The position numbers were made by a program, and so were the translations under genes. Positions 54,432-63,846 of a stretch of 64,000 nucleotides of DNA are shown here, piece after piece. Each line of letters begins with the position of its first letter. Positions within the stretch are counted from its first letter, which is position 1. This DNA is from an uncultured Pelagibacteraceae bacterium (GTDB lineage: Bacteria > Pseudomonadota > Alphaproteobacteria > Pelagibacterales > AG-422-B15): the NCBI GenBank assembly GCA_902578305.1, contig CACHCK010000004.1, positions 24,476-88,475 of the forward strand, in the 5' to 3' direction. Below the pieces are notes generated by a model. That model had not been told where the DNA came from. It did not search any database and worked only from the letters and a program-made list of their open reading frames with translations.

Positions 54432-57027
54432 TTTTTCCACAACAATGTTTATATTTTTTACCTGAACCACATGGACAGGGAGCATTTCTTGATATTTTTT
54501 TTGTTTTTATAGCTGATTGATTAATTTTTTCAGATATACCATTTTCATTTGAAGTTTGATTTTGTCTTTCTCTAATTCTCATTCTTGAAAATATTTTTGA
54601 AACATCAATTTTTAAATTATTTATCAGTTCCTCAAACAATCCAAAAGCTTCATTTTTATATTCATTAAGAGGGTCTCTTTGGCCATACCCTCTTAGACCA
54701 ATAGTTGATCTAAGTTGTTCAAGATTATTAATATGATCTTTCCATTTATCATCCAGAATTTTAAGCATCACCATTCTTTCTGCAGAATTAATATCTTCCT
54801 TAGAATGATTACCTTTTCTATTTACAGTGTTTTCTTTTATGAGCGCGTAAACTTTATCCTTAATATATTGCTGGTTAATTTCACCTTCAGAGTTATCTAT
54901 TTTTACCTCGATTTTTTTTGAAAAGTATTGACTTATTTCATCTTGCAGATCTTGTAAATTCCATTGATCAGCGTAAGATTTTTCCGGGCAATAACGTTCA
55001 ATAATATCATCAGCAACATCGTATTGCATTTCATTTGCTATTTCTGAAATATTATCTGCATTCATTAACTCAAATCTTTGTTCAAATATCGTTTTACGTT
55101 GATCATTTAAGACGTCATCAAATTTTAACAAAGTTTTTCTTATGTCAAAATTTCTTCCTTCTACTTTTTTTTGTGCTCTCTCAAGTGCTTTTGAAATCCA
55201 TGCATGCTTAATTGACTCTCCTTCTTTCAAGCCAAGGCTTTTTAAAACACTATCTATTTTTTCTGATCCAAAAATTCTCATTAAATCATCTTCTAAACTT
55301 ATAAAGAACTTTGTTTCCCCGGGATCGCCTTGACGACCTGACCTTCCTCTTAACTGATTATCTATTCTTCTACTTTCATGTCTTTCACTTCCAATTACAT
55401 AAAGACCTCCAGCTTTAATCACTTCATCTTTTTTTTGTATAATTGTTTCTTTTAGCCCTTCTAAATTTTCCTGACCATTCTTTGTGCTTGAATTAAATTC
55501 GTAATTACCGCCAAGTTGAATATCGGTCCCTCTTCCTGCCATGTTTGTTGCAATTGTAACAGCACCTGGTTCACCGGCATTAGCTATAATCTTTGCCTCT
55601 TGCTCATGATGTTTCGCATTAAGCACCTCATGTTTAATTTTATTGTTTCGTAGTTTTTTTGATATTTGTTCAGATTTTTCAATGCTTGTTGTTCCAACTA
55701 ACACAGGCTGGCTTTTTTGATTGCATTTTTTAACTTGTTCTACAATAGCATCATATTTTTCCTCAGCAGTTCTATAGATTTCATCTTCATTATCAATTCG
55801 TGAAATTGGAATATTTGTAGGTATTTCAAAAACTGACAAATTGTATATGTCGCTAAATTCCTCTGCTTCGGTAAGTGCAGTTCCCGTCATACCAGAAATC
55901 TTCTCATATAGTCTAAAATAATTTTGATAGGTTATTGAGGCTAACGTTTGACTTTCATTTTGAACTTTAACATTCTCTTTTGCCTCTATTGCTTGATGCA
56001 GTCCATCCCCGTATCTTCTGCCTTCCATTGTTCTACCTGTAAATTCATCAACTATTACTACACTTCCTGATTTAACAATATAGTCCCTATCTTTTTCAAA
56101 TAGTTTGTTTGCTCTTAAAGCTTGATTTATATGGTGTACAATCGCAACATTAGAAACATCATATAAAGTTCCTTCAGATATAATATTTCTTTCTTTCAAT
56201 ATTTTTTCAGCTTTATCATTTCCTGCATCCGTTAAATTTGCTGTTTTTGTTTTTTCATCTATTTCAAAATCATCATTATTTAGAAAAGGAATTATTTTAT
56301 TAATTGAATTATAAAGAGTTGTTTTATCTTCTATTGCACCTGAAATTACAAGTGGTGTTCTAGACTCATCTATCAATATACTATCAACCTCATCAACAAT
56401 ACAAAAGTTATGATCTCGTTGAACAATGTTCTGTTCCAATACACGTAAATTATCTCTCAAATAATCAAAGCCAAATTCATTATTGGTTCCGTAAGTAATG
56501 TCACAGGCATATTGTTCTTTTCTTTTTTCACGCCCCTCTAAATCGTTAGTTAAACATCCAACTGATAGACCCAAATAATTAAATATAGAACCCATCCATT
56601 CTGCATCACGCCTTGCAAGATAATCATTTACTGTAACAATATGAACACCTTTTCCAGAAAGAGAATTTAGAAACGCAGCCAGAGTAGATACAAGTGTTTT
56701 TCCTTCACCAGTCTTCATCTCTGAAATTCCACCATTGTGCAAAACCATGCCACCAATCAATTGAACATCAAAATGTCTTTGACCAAGCGTTCTTTTGGAA
56801 GCCTCACGGACCATTGCAAAAGACTCTACTAAATAGTCATCAATTTTCTCTCCATTTGATATTTCAGATTTAATTTCTGAAATTCTTTTAAGAAGTGTAT
56901 CTTGAGATAGCTTTTCAATTTCAGGCTCCAAATCATTAATTAATTGCACAGTACGCTGAAATTCCGCTAATTTCTTCTTTTCGCTTCGGCTAAAAATTGT
57001 ATTTAAAAATGAGTTAACTTTTAACAT
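54424..57027 (-). CDS. secA: preprotein translocase ATPase SecA
   Basis: Motor of the Sec export system. The 867-residue protein has Walker A MKTGEGKTLV, the DEVD box in FCIVDEVDSILIDESRTP, the preprotein cross-linking domain, the second nucleotide-binding motif ATNMAGRGTDIQLGG and the helical scaffold. It ends in the SEC-C zinc motif CPCGSGKKYKHCC used to bind SecB and lipids. Length and motif order are normal. It is convergent to accA with an eight-base overlap and divergent from argJ by about 108 bases. Confidence 0.97.
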   Translation of the reverse strand: MLKVNSFLNTIFSRSEKKKLAEFQRTVQLINDLEPEIEKLSQDTLLKRISEIKSEISNGEKIDDYLVESFAMVREASKRTLGQRHFDVQLIGGMVLHNGGISEMKTGEGKTLVSTLAAFLNSLSGKGVHIVTVNDYLARRDAEWMGSIFNYLGLSVGCLTNDLEGREKRKEQYACDITYGTNNEFGFDYLRDNLRVLEQNIVQRDHNFCIVDEVDSILIDESRTPLVISGAIEDKTTLYNSINKIIPFLNNDDFEIDEKTKTANLTDAGNDKAEKILKERNIISEGTLYDVSNVAIVHHINQALRANKLFEKDRDYIVKSGSVVIVDEFTGRTMEGRRYGDGLHQAIEAKENVKVQNESQTLASITYQNYFRLYEKISGMTGTALTEAEEFSDIYNLSVFEIPTNIPISRIDNEDEIYRTAEEKYDAIVEQVKKCNQKSQPVLVGTTSIEKSEQISKKLRNNKIKHEVLNAKHHEQEAKIIANAGEPGAVTIATNMAGRGTDIQLGGNYEFNSSTKNGQENLEGLKETIIQKKDEVIKAGGLYVIGSERHESRRIDNQLRGRSGRQGDPGETKFFISLEDDLMRIFGSEKIDSVLKSLGLKEGESIKHAWISKALERAQKKVEGRNFDIRKTLLKFDDVLNDQRKTIFEQRFELMNADNISEIANEMQYDVADDIIERYCPEKSYADQWNLQDLQDEISQYFSKKIEVKIDNSEGEINQQYIKDKVYALIKENTVNRKGNHSKEDINSAERMVMLKILDDKWKDHINNLEQLRSTIGLRGYGQRDPLNEYKNEAFGLFEELINNLKIDVSKIFSRMRIRERQNQTSNENGISEKINQSAIKTKKISRNAPCPCGSGKKYKHCCGKIN

Positions 57028-57135
57028 TTGAGTAGATATTTGTATTTTCTATTTAATTGCAAGCATTTATACCTTAAATACTAACACCAATTAAGATAAA
57101 ATTACTGAAATCACTCATATTTGATTGTTCTAAAA

Positions 57136-58362
57136 ATGTTAAAAAAATCACCTTTAGCGCCAAAAAATATTGGAAAGATTAAACAGATTAAGGGCATTGA
57201 ATTGTATGTATATTCTGCAGGCTTATACAATAAGAAACGACTGGATTTAGCTTTATTTCTTTTCAAAAATAAAACCTCGGTTGCTGAAGTTTTTACAAAG
57301 TCCTCATTAAGATCATGCACACTGGACTGGAATGAAAAAAATTTAAAAAATAAAGAAATAGAAGCATTGATTGTTAATTCAGGAAATGCAAACACTTTTA
57401 CAGGTCAGGCAGGCATTAATGCGTTAACGAAAATAAGTAACTTTGTTTCTAATAAATTCAAAGTCTCAGTTAGGAAGGTATTTTTTGCATCTACAGGCGT
57501 TATTGGAGAAAAATTTCCAGAAAATAAAATAATAAATACATTAAAAAAAGATAAATCAAAATCTAATAATTGGTTACAAGCAGCTCAATCAATTATGACA
57601 ACAGATACTTTTCCAAAAGCAATTTCTGTAAAAACAATGATTGAAAACAAAACAATCACAATCACAGGGATTGCAAAAGGGTCTGGAATGATAGAGCCAA
57701 ACATGGCAACAATGTTGGGATTCATTTTTATAGATTGTTTAATACCTCAAAATATTTTGCAGAAATTATTAAAAGATCTTGTAGATAAGTCATTCAATCA
57801 AATAACTGTTGATGGAGATGAATCTACTAATGATACTGTAATTATGACTAGCACTAATAGTGTTTCATTAAAAAATAATATTTCATCAATAAAAGATAAG
57901 AGAATATCAAAAATAAAAAACTCTTTACTTCCTGTTGTTAAATATTTAGCGGAACAAATTGTACGAGATGGTGAAGGTGCAACAAAATTAATAAACATAA
58001 AAGTTCAAAGTGCTAAAAATTCACCGCAGGCAAAAAAAATTGCTAAGGCAGTTGCAAATTCCTCACTTGTAAAAACAGCTTTTTACGGAAATGATCCAAA
58101 TTGGGGGAGAATTGTAATGGCGATTGGTAAAACATATGAAAAAATAGACCCAAAAAAACTTAAGATTTATATAGGTAAGCAAACAGTTGTCGCTAATGGA
58201 GCAGAGTATAAAAAATTAAATTTACAAAAATTAAAAAAATATATGGCAAGCAAAAAAATAGATCTAAAACTTGATCTTGGACAAGGCAATTATTCTTACG
58301 AAACACAAACATGTGACTTCTCTCACAAATATGTTGATATCAATGCAGCATACAGGACATGA
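57136..58362 (+). CDS. argJ: bifunctional ornithine acetyltransferase / N-acetylglutamate synthase
   Basis: Moves acetyl groups from acetylornithine to glutamate in the cyclic arginine pathway. The self-cleavage and catalytic region is seen in PNMATMLGFIF, where the Thr becomes the nucleophile of the beta chain; FTKSSLRSCTL-like N-terminal and GNDPNWGRIVMAIG C-terminal segments are also conserved. I place the start at the ATG at 57136 (408 residues); the frame can begin earlier only with TTG. mutT overlaps its end by four bases (ATGA). Whether it also acts with acetyl-CoA is not decided by sequence. Confidence 0.93.
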   Translation: MLKKSPLAPKNIGKIKQIKGIELYVYSAGLYNKKRLDLALFLFKNKTSVAEVFTKSSLRSCTLDWNEKNLKNKEIEALIVNSGNANTFTGQAGINALTKISNFVSNKFKVSVRKVFFASTGVIGEKFPENKIINTLKKDKSKSNNWLQAAQSIMTTDTFPKAISVKTMIENKTITITGIAKGSGMIEPNMATMLGFIFIDCLIPQNILQKLLKDLVDKSFNQITVDGDESTNDTVIMTSTNSVSLKNNISSIKDKRISKIKNSLLPVVKYLAEQIVRDGEGATKLINIKVQSAKNSPQAKKIAKAVANSSLVKTAFYGNDPNWGRIVMAIGKTYEKIDPKKLKIYIGKQTVVANGAEYKKLNLQKLKKYMASKKIDLKLDLGQGNYSYETQTCDFSHKYVDINAAYRT

Positions 58363-58751
58363 AGGTAATATTTTGCTCCTCCGCAATTATTAAAAATAAA
58401 AAGGGCGAAATTCTCTTAATGAGTAGAAAACAAAAAGATTCTTTTAACAATTCTTGGGAGTTTCCAGGTGGAAAGTTGAAAAATAACGAAAATTTTGCAG
58501 TTGCATTATTTAGGGAGCTAAAGGAAGAATTAAATATTAAAATAGATATAAGCAAATTATCAAAATATGAATTTTTTAAGCACCAGTATCGTTCATTTTT
58601 ATTAATGATGTATGTATTCGAGGTAACTGAATGGACAGGAAAAATTATAAGTAAAGAAGGTGAGCTTTTAAGATGGGTGTCCGCAAAGGACTTGAAGAAA
58701 GCAAAATTATTGCCTGCAAATACTAAAGTTGTTAATTATTTTTTAAAATAA
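58359..58751 (+). CDS. mutT: NUDIX hydrolase, MutT type
   Basis: A 130-residue NUDIX protein: the box GGKLKNNENFAVALFRELKEEL (Gly-x5-Glu-x7-RELxEE) is complete and preceded by WEFP as in 8-oxo-dGTP pyrophosphohydrolases, and it ends in a LRWVSAKDLKKAKLLPANTK segment that MutT proteins share. Its ATG overlaps the argJ stop. It probably cleans oxidised nucleotides. Its 3' end overlaps the convergent small secreted gene by 16 bases. Confidence 0.9.
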   Translation: MKVIFCSSAIIKNKKGEILLMSRKQKDSFNNSWEFPGGKLKNNENFAVALFRELKEELNIKIDISKLSKYEFFKHQYRSFLLMMYVFEVTEWTGKIISKEGELLRWVSAKDLKKAKLLPANTKVVNYFLK

Positions 58752-59080
58752 CAACCTGTTTCTTCAGTGAAAACAGAAACTATTTTATAATCTCCATATT
58801 CAATTGAAATTTCTTTTTTTTCCTCATCTTTATTATAACCTAATAGTTTAATTTGACTGAACAATTCATCGTCTTTAACTGAAGTAGCAATAACACGATC
58901 ATATGCTTCATTACAATAATCACTTTTCATCTCTGAAATAAAGAAACAAACACAATAGTGCTTTGCCGAAGCATTCAATCCAATGAGAGTTTCATCAGAC
59001 TTTGCAATATTAGTATTTATAAAAAAAAATGATGTAAATATTACTAATATGTTATAAATAAATCGAGATACTTTATGCAT
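58736..59080 (-). CDS. small secreted cysteine-containing protein, function unknown
   Basis: A 114-residue protein that I do not recognise: a signal peptide (hydrophobic 9-22, ending NIAKSDE) and an 85-residue mature part with cysteines in HYCVCFF, SDYCNEA and TGCYFKK, four in all, which may form two disulfides. It ends 16 bases inside mutT. Its ATG is the reverse half of the palindrome ATGCAT that also gives the start of the serine hydrolase on the other strand. TATAAT- and TATAAA-like hexamers lie within about 18 bases upstream, so its messenger would be leaderless or nearly so. Confidence 0.6.
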   Translation of the reverse strand: MHKVSRFIYNILVIFTSFFFINTNIAKSDETLIGLNASAKHYCVCFFISEMKSDYCNEAYDRVIATSVKDDELFSQIKLLGYNKDEEKKEISIEYGDYKIVSVFTEETGCYFKK

Positions 59081-60178
59081 AAAATTATAAAATTTATAAC
59101 GTGTTTATCCTTTATTTTGATTTGGGTCAATCCATCATTAGCTATAGTTAATCAATTACCACAAAATGAAACCGTCGAATGGCCTACTAATACATGGCCA
59201 GAAAATTTAATAGAAATTGATGACGAAGAGTTTAATATAATTATTAACTATACTTTTTCTGATGATTCTTATGATGAATTAGGACGCACGAACGCGCTTT
59301 TAATAATTCAAGATGGAAGTATTGTTTATGAAAATTACAATTCACCTATTACAAAAGATACAAAACTTGTCTCCTATTCAATGGCAAAAAGCTATATTGG
59401 TCTATTGACTGGAATGATGATTGATAGGGGATTCATACAATCAAAAAACGAAACAAATCTCTTACCAAGCTGGAATGACAATAGAAGAAATATTTCCATA
59501 GGACATATGCTTAATATGCAGTCAGGGCTGGATTATGTTGAGGAATATGATTTAGGCGAAAGGTCAGATACATTAGAGATGTTATTTGGACAGGGAAGGT
59601 TTGATCAAGCTGGGTTTGCATCATCCATGAAACTGAAGACTCCTCTACCAGGTATGAAATATAACTACTCGACAGGAGAAACTAATATTATAAGTCAAAT
59701 AATAAAAACAAGGCTTGAAGCTCAAGGAATTGAATATTTAGATTTCATAAAAAGCAATCTTATTGATAAAATAGGTATAAAAAATTCGATCTTCGAATTT
59801 GATAATTCTGGAACTTTCATTGGTGGTAGCTCAATTTTTGCAAATGCAAGGGATTATGCAAGATTTGGATATTTATATTTGAGAGATGGATTATGGGATA
59901 GAGAGAGAATTGTATCAAAAGAATGGATTGATGATACAAGAACTCCAGCGAAAAACTCCTACCAAATGTATAGCAATCAGTTTTGGATGCCTCATCCAGC
60001 ATTTACACGTGGACTTCCAAAGGATACTTACTATGCCGCAGGTTTTGGCGGGCAATATATATTAATTATTCCGTCTAAGGATATGATCGTTGTTCGATTA
60101 GGTGAAACTTATATGGAAGATGATAAAGTTATTGAAAATATTTCTGAAATCATAAGTTACTTTGATAATAGGATCTAA
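59075..60178 (+). CDS. exported serine hydrolase, beta-lactamase (class C) family
   Basis: A 367-residue protein: signal peptide (residues 5-23, NPSLA end), then the SxxK motif SMAK (Ser102/Lys105), Tyr-Ser-Thr in YNYSTGET and a C-terminal FGGQYILI block that stands for the KTG-like element. The closest general type is 6-aminohexanoate-dimer hydrolase/esterase EstB rather than a true beta-lactamase, so drug resistance should not be assumed. The start is fixed by an in-frame TAA about 30 bases upstream and the lack of another ATG. The start lies in ATGCAT, shared with the divergent small secreted gene. It ends just before grxC. Confidence 0.82.
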   Translation: MHKIIKFITCLSFILIWVNPSLAIVNQLPQNETVEWPTNTWPENLIEIDDEEFNIIINYTFSDDSYDELGRTNALLIIQDGSIVYENYNSPITKDTKLVSYSMAKSYIGLLTGMMIDRGFIQSKNETNLLPSWNDNRRNISIGHMLNMQSGLDYVEEYDLGERSDTLEMLFGQGRFDQAGFASSMKLKTPLPGMKYNYSTGETNIISQIIKTRLEAQGIEYLDFIKSNLIDKIGIKNSIFEFDNSGTFIGGSSIFANARDYARFGYLYLRDGLWDRERIVSKEWIDDTRTPAKNSYQMYSNQFWMPHPAFTRGLPKDTYYAAGFGGQYILIIPSKDMIVVRLGETYMEDDKVIENISEIISYFDNRI

Positions 60179-60182
60179 ATTT

Positions 60183-60446
60183 ATGAGTGACCAAATAATT
60201 ATTTATTCATCCTATAATTGTGGATATTGCGACTTAGCAAAAAAACTCCTTGATAAAAAACAAATTAAATACCAAGAAATTAACATTCAAGACGATCCCT
60301 CTCAAAGAGATATTATGTTAGAGAGAGCTAATGGGAAAAGAACCGTTCCACAAATTTTTTTTAAAGAGCTGCATATTGGGGGATTTGAAGATTTAAATAA
60401 GCTTGAGATGTCGGGCACGCTTGATAAAATTTTGAATGAAAAATAA
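60183..60446 (+). CDS. grxC: glutaredoxin 3
   Basis: Glutathione-dependent dithiol oxidoreductase, 87 residues. The active site is NCGYC, and the glutathione site is GKRTVPQIFF and HIGGFEDL. The ATG at 60183 follows the serine-hydrolase stop by four bases; the longer reading uses a rare start and is less likely. It begins the grxC-nitrilase-DUF1178 run, a typical alphaproteobacterial order, and overlaps the nitrilase gene by 11 bases. Confidence 0.93.
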   Translation: MSDQIIIYSSYNCGYCDLAKKLLDKKQIKYQEINIQDDPSQRDIMLERANGKRTVPQIFFKELHIGGFEDLNKLEMSGTLDKILNEK

Positions 60447-61251
60447 TTTAATAGCCGCCTGTCTTCAGCTTACATCAAGTTCAGATATCTATAAAAACTT
60501 AAAAGAGACAATAGATCTTTCAAATAAAGCTATTGATAAAGGCGCCTCCTTTATTTTAACACCAGAAGTTACAAATATTATCTCATTAGATCGACAAAAA
60601 TTAAAAAGGTCAGTATTTCCGGAGAAGAAAGATCCATTTCTTGTTGAATTTACAAAAATTGCAAAGAAAAAATCAGTATGGATATTGCTTGGCTCTATTG
60701 TTATCAAAGACAATAAGAACAGATTGTATAATCGCTCCTATTTGATAAACGGCAAAGGCAATATTCAATGCAAGTACGATAAAATTCATATGTTTGATGT
60801 GAAAATATCCAAAAAAGAAAGCTATAAAGAGTCCAAAATCTTTAAACCAGGTAAAAAAGTTGTGGTAACTAATACTCCTTGGGGAAAAATTGGTTTATCA
60901 ATTTGTTATGATTTAAGATTCCCTGAACTTTATAGAAAACAAGTGATGATGGGGGCAAAGTTAATAACTATTCCTTCAGCATTCACAACCACTACAGGTA
61001 AAGCTCACTGGCATAATCTTGTAAAAACACGAGCTATTGAAAATGGTTCTTATGTTTTAGCTCCTGCACAATTTGGAAAAAATTCATTAAAGCGCCATAC
61101 CTATGGACACAGTCTAATTGTATCTCCATGGGGTGAAATATTGGCTGAAAAAAAGGCAGGAAAAGGCATTATAATGGCTAGTTTAGACTTTAAAAAGCTT
61201 GCTAAAATTAGGGCTAATTTACCAAGTTTCAGGACACAAATATTGAAATAA
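60436..61251 (+). CDS. carbon-nitrogen hydrolase, Nit1-type (deaminated glutathione amidase)
   Basis: A 271-residue nitrilase-superfamily enzyme with the Glu-Lys-Cys triad: Glu in LTPEVTNI, Lys in CKYDKIHMFDV, and Cys in SICYDLRFPELYR. The Nit1 branch, repairing deaminated glutathione, fits its place between the glutaredoxin and DUF1178 genes, an order common in Alphaproteobacteria. Other nitrilase-like amidases are possible. It overlaps grxC by 11 bases. Confidence 0.85.
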   Translation: MKNNLIAACLQLTSSSDIYKNLKETIDLSNKAIDKGASFILTPEVTNIISLDRQKLKRSVFPEKKDPFLVEFTKIAKKKSVWILLGSIVIKDNKNRLYNRSYLINGKGNIQCKYDKIHMFDVKISKKESYKESKIFKPGKKVVVTNTPWGKIGLSICYDLRFPELYRKQVMMGAKLITIPSAFTTTTGKAHWHNLVKTRAIENGSYVLAPAQFGKNSLKRHTYGHSLIVSPWGEILAEKKAGKGIIMASLDFKKLAKIRANLPSFRTQILK

Positions 61252-61278
61252 ACAATATAATTACAATATAGAGTTATT

Positions 61279-61695
61279 ATGATCGTTTTTAATTTACAAT
61301 GCAGTGACTGTTCTCATTCATTTGAAGGTTGGTTTGGGTCATCCAAGTCATGTGAAACACAAATCAAAAAGAAGTTAGTTCAATGTGTTTCGTGTGGGTC
61401 TTCAAATATTACTAAAGAACTTTCAAGGCCAAATGTATCCGTAAAAAAAAATAACGTTACCCCAAACGAAAATGCACTCAGAGACTTTCGAAATAAAGTA
61501 AAAGAAGTAAATAAATTTGTTAAACAAAATTTTGAGTTTGTCGGAGATCAATTTGCATACGAAGCAAGAAAAATTCACTACAGTAAATCTAATAAAAAGC
61601 CAGTATACGGTAATGCAACTAAAGAAGAAGTTACTGATTTAAATGATGAGGGTATTGAGGTAACTTCTATTCCATGGATAAAAGAAGATAATTAA
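61279..61695 (+). CDS. DUF1178-family zinc-ribbon-like protein
   Basis: A 138-residue protein beginning MIVFNLQCSDCSHSFEGWF, with CSDC and CVSC pairs that form a probable zinc ribbon, and a C-terminal YGNATKEEVTDLNDEGIEV block typical of DUF1178. The function is unknown. It is 27 bases behind the nitrilase gene and shares a TTAA stop with the convergent ubiG. The family is largely alphaproteobacterial, which supports the taxonomic reading of the window. Confidence 0.88.
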   Translation: MIVFNLQCSDCSHSFEGWFGSSKSCETQIKKKLVQCVSCGSSNITKELSRPNVSVKKNNVTPNENALRDFRNKVKEVNKFVKQNFEFVGDQFAYEARKIHYSKSNKKPVYGNATKEEVTDLNDEGIEVTSIPWIKEDN

Positions 61696-62423
61696 TTTTT
61701 TTTTCCAGAAACAATAAAATTTGCATCCATTCTTTTAGACATAAACCATTCGTCTCTTAACGGATTATAATTTACACCTGTATTACTAATAACATCAAAG
61801 TTGTTTTGAATAAAAAAAGAATAAATATCCTCAGGAGTTAAAAATTTATTCCAGTCATGTGTACCTTTTGGAAGAAATCCTAATACATATTCAGCCATAA
61901 ATTTTGCAAAAATAAGCGAAAAGATAGATTTATTAATAGTTGCTATAAACATTATACCATTATCAGAAACCAGGGCACTACACTCTTTAATAAAATTTTT
62001 TGGATTGTTTACATGTTCTATTACTTCTAAATTTAAAATGACGTCATACTTTTTATTTTTGTTTAGATTTTCAGCAGTTGTATTAAGATAATTAATATCT
62101 AAATTATTTTCTTCAGCATGAATTTTTGCAGTGATGCAATTTTTCTCTAAAGCATCAATGCCGGTTACTTCTGCACCTAACCTTGCTAATGGTTCACTCA
62201 TTAGTCCCCCACCACATCCAATATCCAAAACTGATAATCCTCTTAAAGGTAATTTATTTTTTTGGTCTATTACATAATGATCTTTGATTGTATTGACTAT
62301 ATATTCCAGTCTTATGGGATTAAATTTATGCAGTGTTTTAAACTTGCCATCATGCTTCCACCATTCCTTGGCAAGGTTTTTAAACTTATCAATTTCAGTT
62401 TTATCAATCGAAGAAATGTCCAT
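61692..62423 (-). CDS. ubiG: ubiquinone biosynthesis O-methyltransferase UbiG
   Basis: SAM-dependent methyltransferase for two O-methylations in ubiquinone synthesis. The SAM site is VLDIGCGGGLMSEPLARLGAEVTG, followed by the UbiG-specific KEWWKHDGKF segment near the start and LEVIEHVNNPKNF. Length 243 is normal. With Coq7 at 22.7 kb it shows an aerobic ubiquinone pathway. It lies alone on this strand, divergent from lysC. Confidence 0.95.
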   Translation of the reverse strand: MDISSIDKTEIDKFKNLAKEWWKHDGKFKTLHKFNPIRLEYIVNTIKDHYVIDQKNKLPLRGLSVLDIGCGGGLMSEPLARLGAEVTGIDALEKNCITAKIHAEENNLDINYLNTTAENLNKNKKYDVILNLEVIEHVNNPKNFIKECSALVSDNGIMFIATINKSIFSLIFAKFMAEYVLGFLPKGTHDWNKFLTPEDIYSFFIQNNFDVISNTGVNYNPLRDEWFMSKRMDANFIVSGKKN

Positions 62424-62524
62424 AAATCAGTCATTTAACTAATACTTGATTAAAGTATCGTATTAAAGTAATCCTTGTTTTTGTTTAGAGTATTACGTAA
62501 CACAATTTAATAACGAAAAGTAAA

Positions 62525-63745
62525 ATGTCCACTATAGTTTTAAAATTTGGGGGAACATCAGTAGCTACAACTGAATTAATTGAGTCCGCAGCTAATATTG
62601 TCAAATCTGAATATGATAAAGGCAATAATATTGTTGTAGTTGTTTCCGCTATGTCTGGAGCCACTAATCAGCTAATAGAACATGTCGATAAGATAAATTA
62701 TAGTGATGATAGCGAATATGATGTTGTTGTTTCATCAGGAGAGCAAGTAACAGCAGGATTAATGTCATTGGCTCTAAAAAAAATCGGTCTACCATCTCGA
62801 TCTTGGCTTGGTTGGCAAGTTCCAATAATAACTAGAGGCTCGCATAGAAACTCATTTATTGATAAAGTGATACCGGATAAAATCATTAATGACTTTGAAA
62901 ATAAGAAGATTGCTGTCGTAGCTGGTTTTCAAGGTATTTCAAATGAGGGCAGAATTACGACTATTGGTCGTGGAGGTTCAGATAACACTGCAGTATTCAT
63001 AGCTTCAGCAATAAAAGCCGAAAGGTGCGATATCTATACTGATGTTGATGGAGTTTATACCTCCGATCCTAGAATGACAGAAAATGTAAGAAGACTAGAT
63101 AAAATTTCTTATGAAGAGATGATCGAAATGGCTTCACAAGGGGCTAAAGTTTTGCAAACAGCTTCGGTTGAGTCTGCCATGAGTAATGATGTAGACGTAT
63201 ATGTTCGATCAACATTCAGTCCATCTGATAAGGGAACTTTAATTTCAAACGATGTGAATAATGAAAATGATAGGGCCGTAACAGGAGTTGCTTATTCTAA
63301 AGATGAGGCAAAAATAACTCTTATTGATGTAGAAGATAAACCGGGAGTTGCTGCACAGATTTTTAATAGGCTTGCAGAGAATTCTGTTAATGTTGATATG
63401 ATAGTTCAGAACAACTTTGTTGAAAGAAAAATGACGAATCTTACTTTTACAATTCCAATGATAGATCTTGATAAAGCACTAAAAATTTTAGAAAATTTAC
63501 AAAAAAAACTTAAGATTTCAAAAGTTTTAAACGAAAAAAACCTCTCAAAAGTCTCTATTATTGGATCAGGAATGAGAAATCAGCCAGGTATAGCTGCAAA
63601 AATGTTTGAATGTTTATCCAAAAATAAAATCAATATCGAAGTAATCTCAACATCTGAAATAAAGATAAGCGTCTTAATAAATAAAGATAAAACTGAAAAG
63701 GCTGTAAATGCGCTACATGCTGTATTTCAGCTCGACCAGATATAG
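62525..63745 (+). CDS. lysC: aspartate kinase
   Basis: First step of the aspartate family (lysine, methionine, threonine). The 406-residue monofunctional type has KFGGTSVA at the N terminus, GRGGSDNTA and the IYTDVDGVYTSDPR block, and two C-terminal ACT domains (starting DVEDKPGVAAQ and GSGMRNQPGIAAK) that normally mediate lysine and threonine feedback. The position next to ubiG is usual in Alphaproteobacteria. lysA and metX in this window lie on pathways fed by it. Confidence 0.96.
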   Translation: MSTIVLKFGGTSVATTELIESAANIVKSEYDKGNNIVVVVSAMSGATNQLIEHVDKINYSDDSEYDVVVSSGEQVTAGLMSLALKKIGLPSRSWLGWQVPIITRGSHRNSFIDKVIPDKIINDFENKKIAVVAGFQGISNEGRITTIGRGGSDNTAVFIASAIKAERCDIYTDVDGVYTSDPRMTENVRRLDKISYEEMIEMASQGAKVLQTASVESAMSNDVDVYVRSTFSPSDKGTLISNDVNNENDRAVTGVAYSKDEAKITLIDVEDKPGVAAQIFNRLAENSVNVDMIVQNNFVERKMTNLTFTIPMIDLDKALKILENLQKKLKISKVLNEKNLSKVSIIGSGMRNQPGIAAKMFECLSKNKINIEVISTSEIKISVLINKDKTEKAVNALHAVFQLDQI

Positions 63746-63846
63746 TGGCTATGCTTGATATTAACTACTATTCTTTAAGAAATAATCATTTTGGGGAATT
63801 GATTGGTTTATTTTTTTTGGATTAAGGTTTAATTAATTCAAGGCAT

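Noticed and set aside
59075..60178. Beta-lactamase-family protein as an antibiotic-resistance gene
   Set aside because: The motif pattern is that of an EstB/6-aminohexanoate-dimer-hydrolase-like esterase; class C lactamase features such as a clear KTG are not seen.
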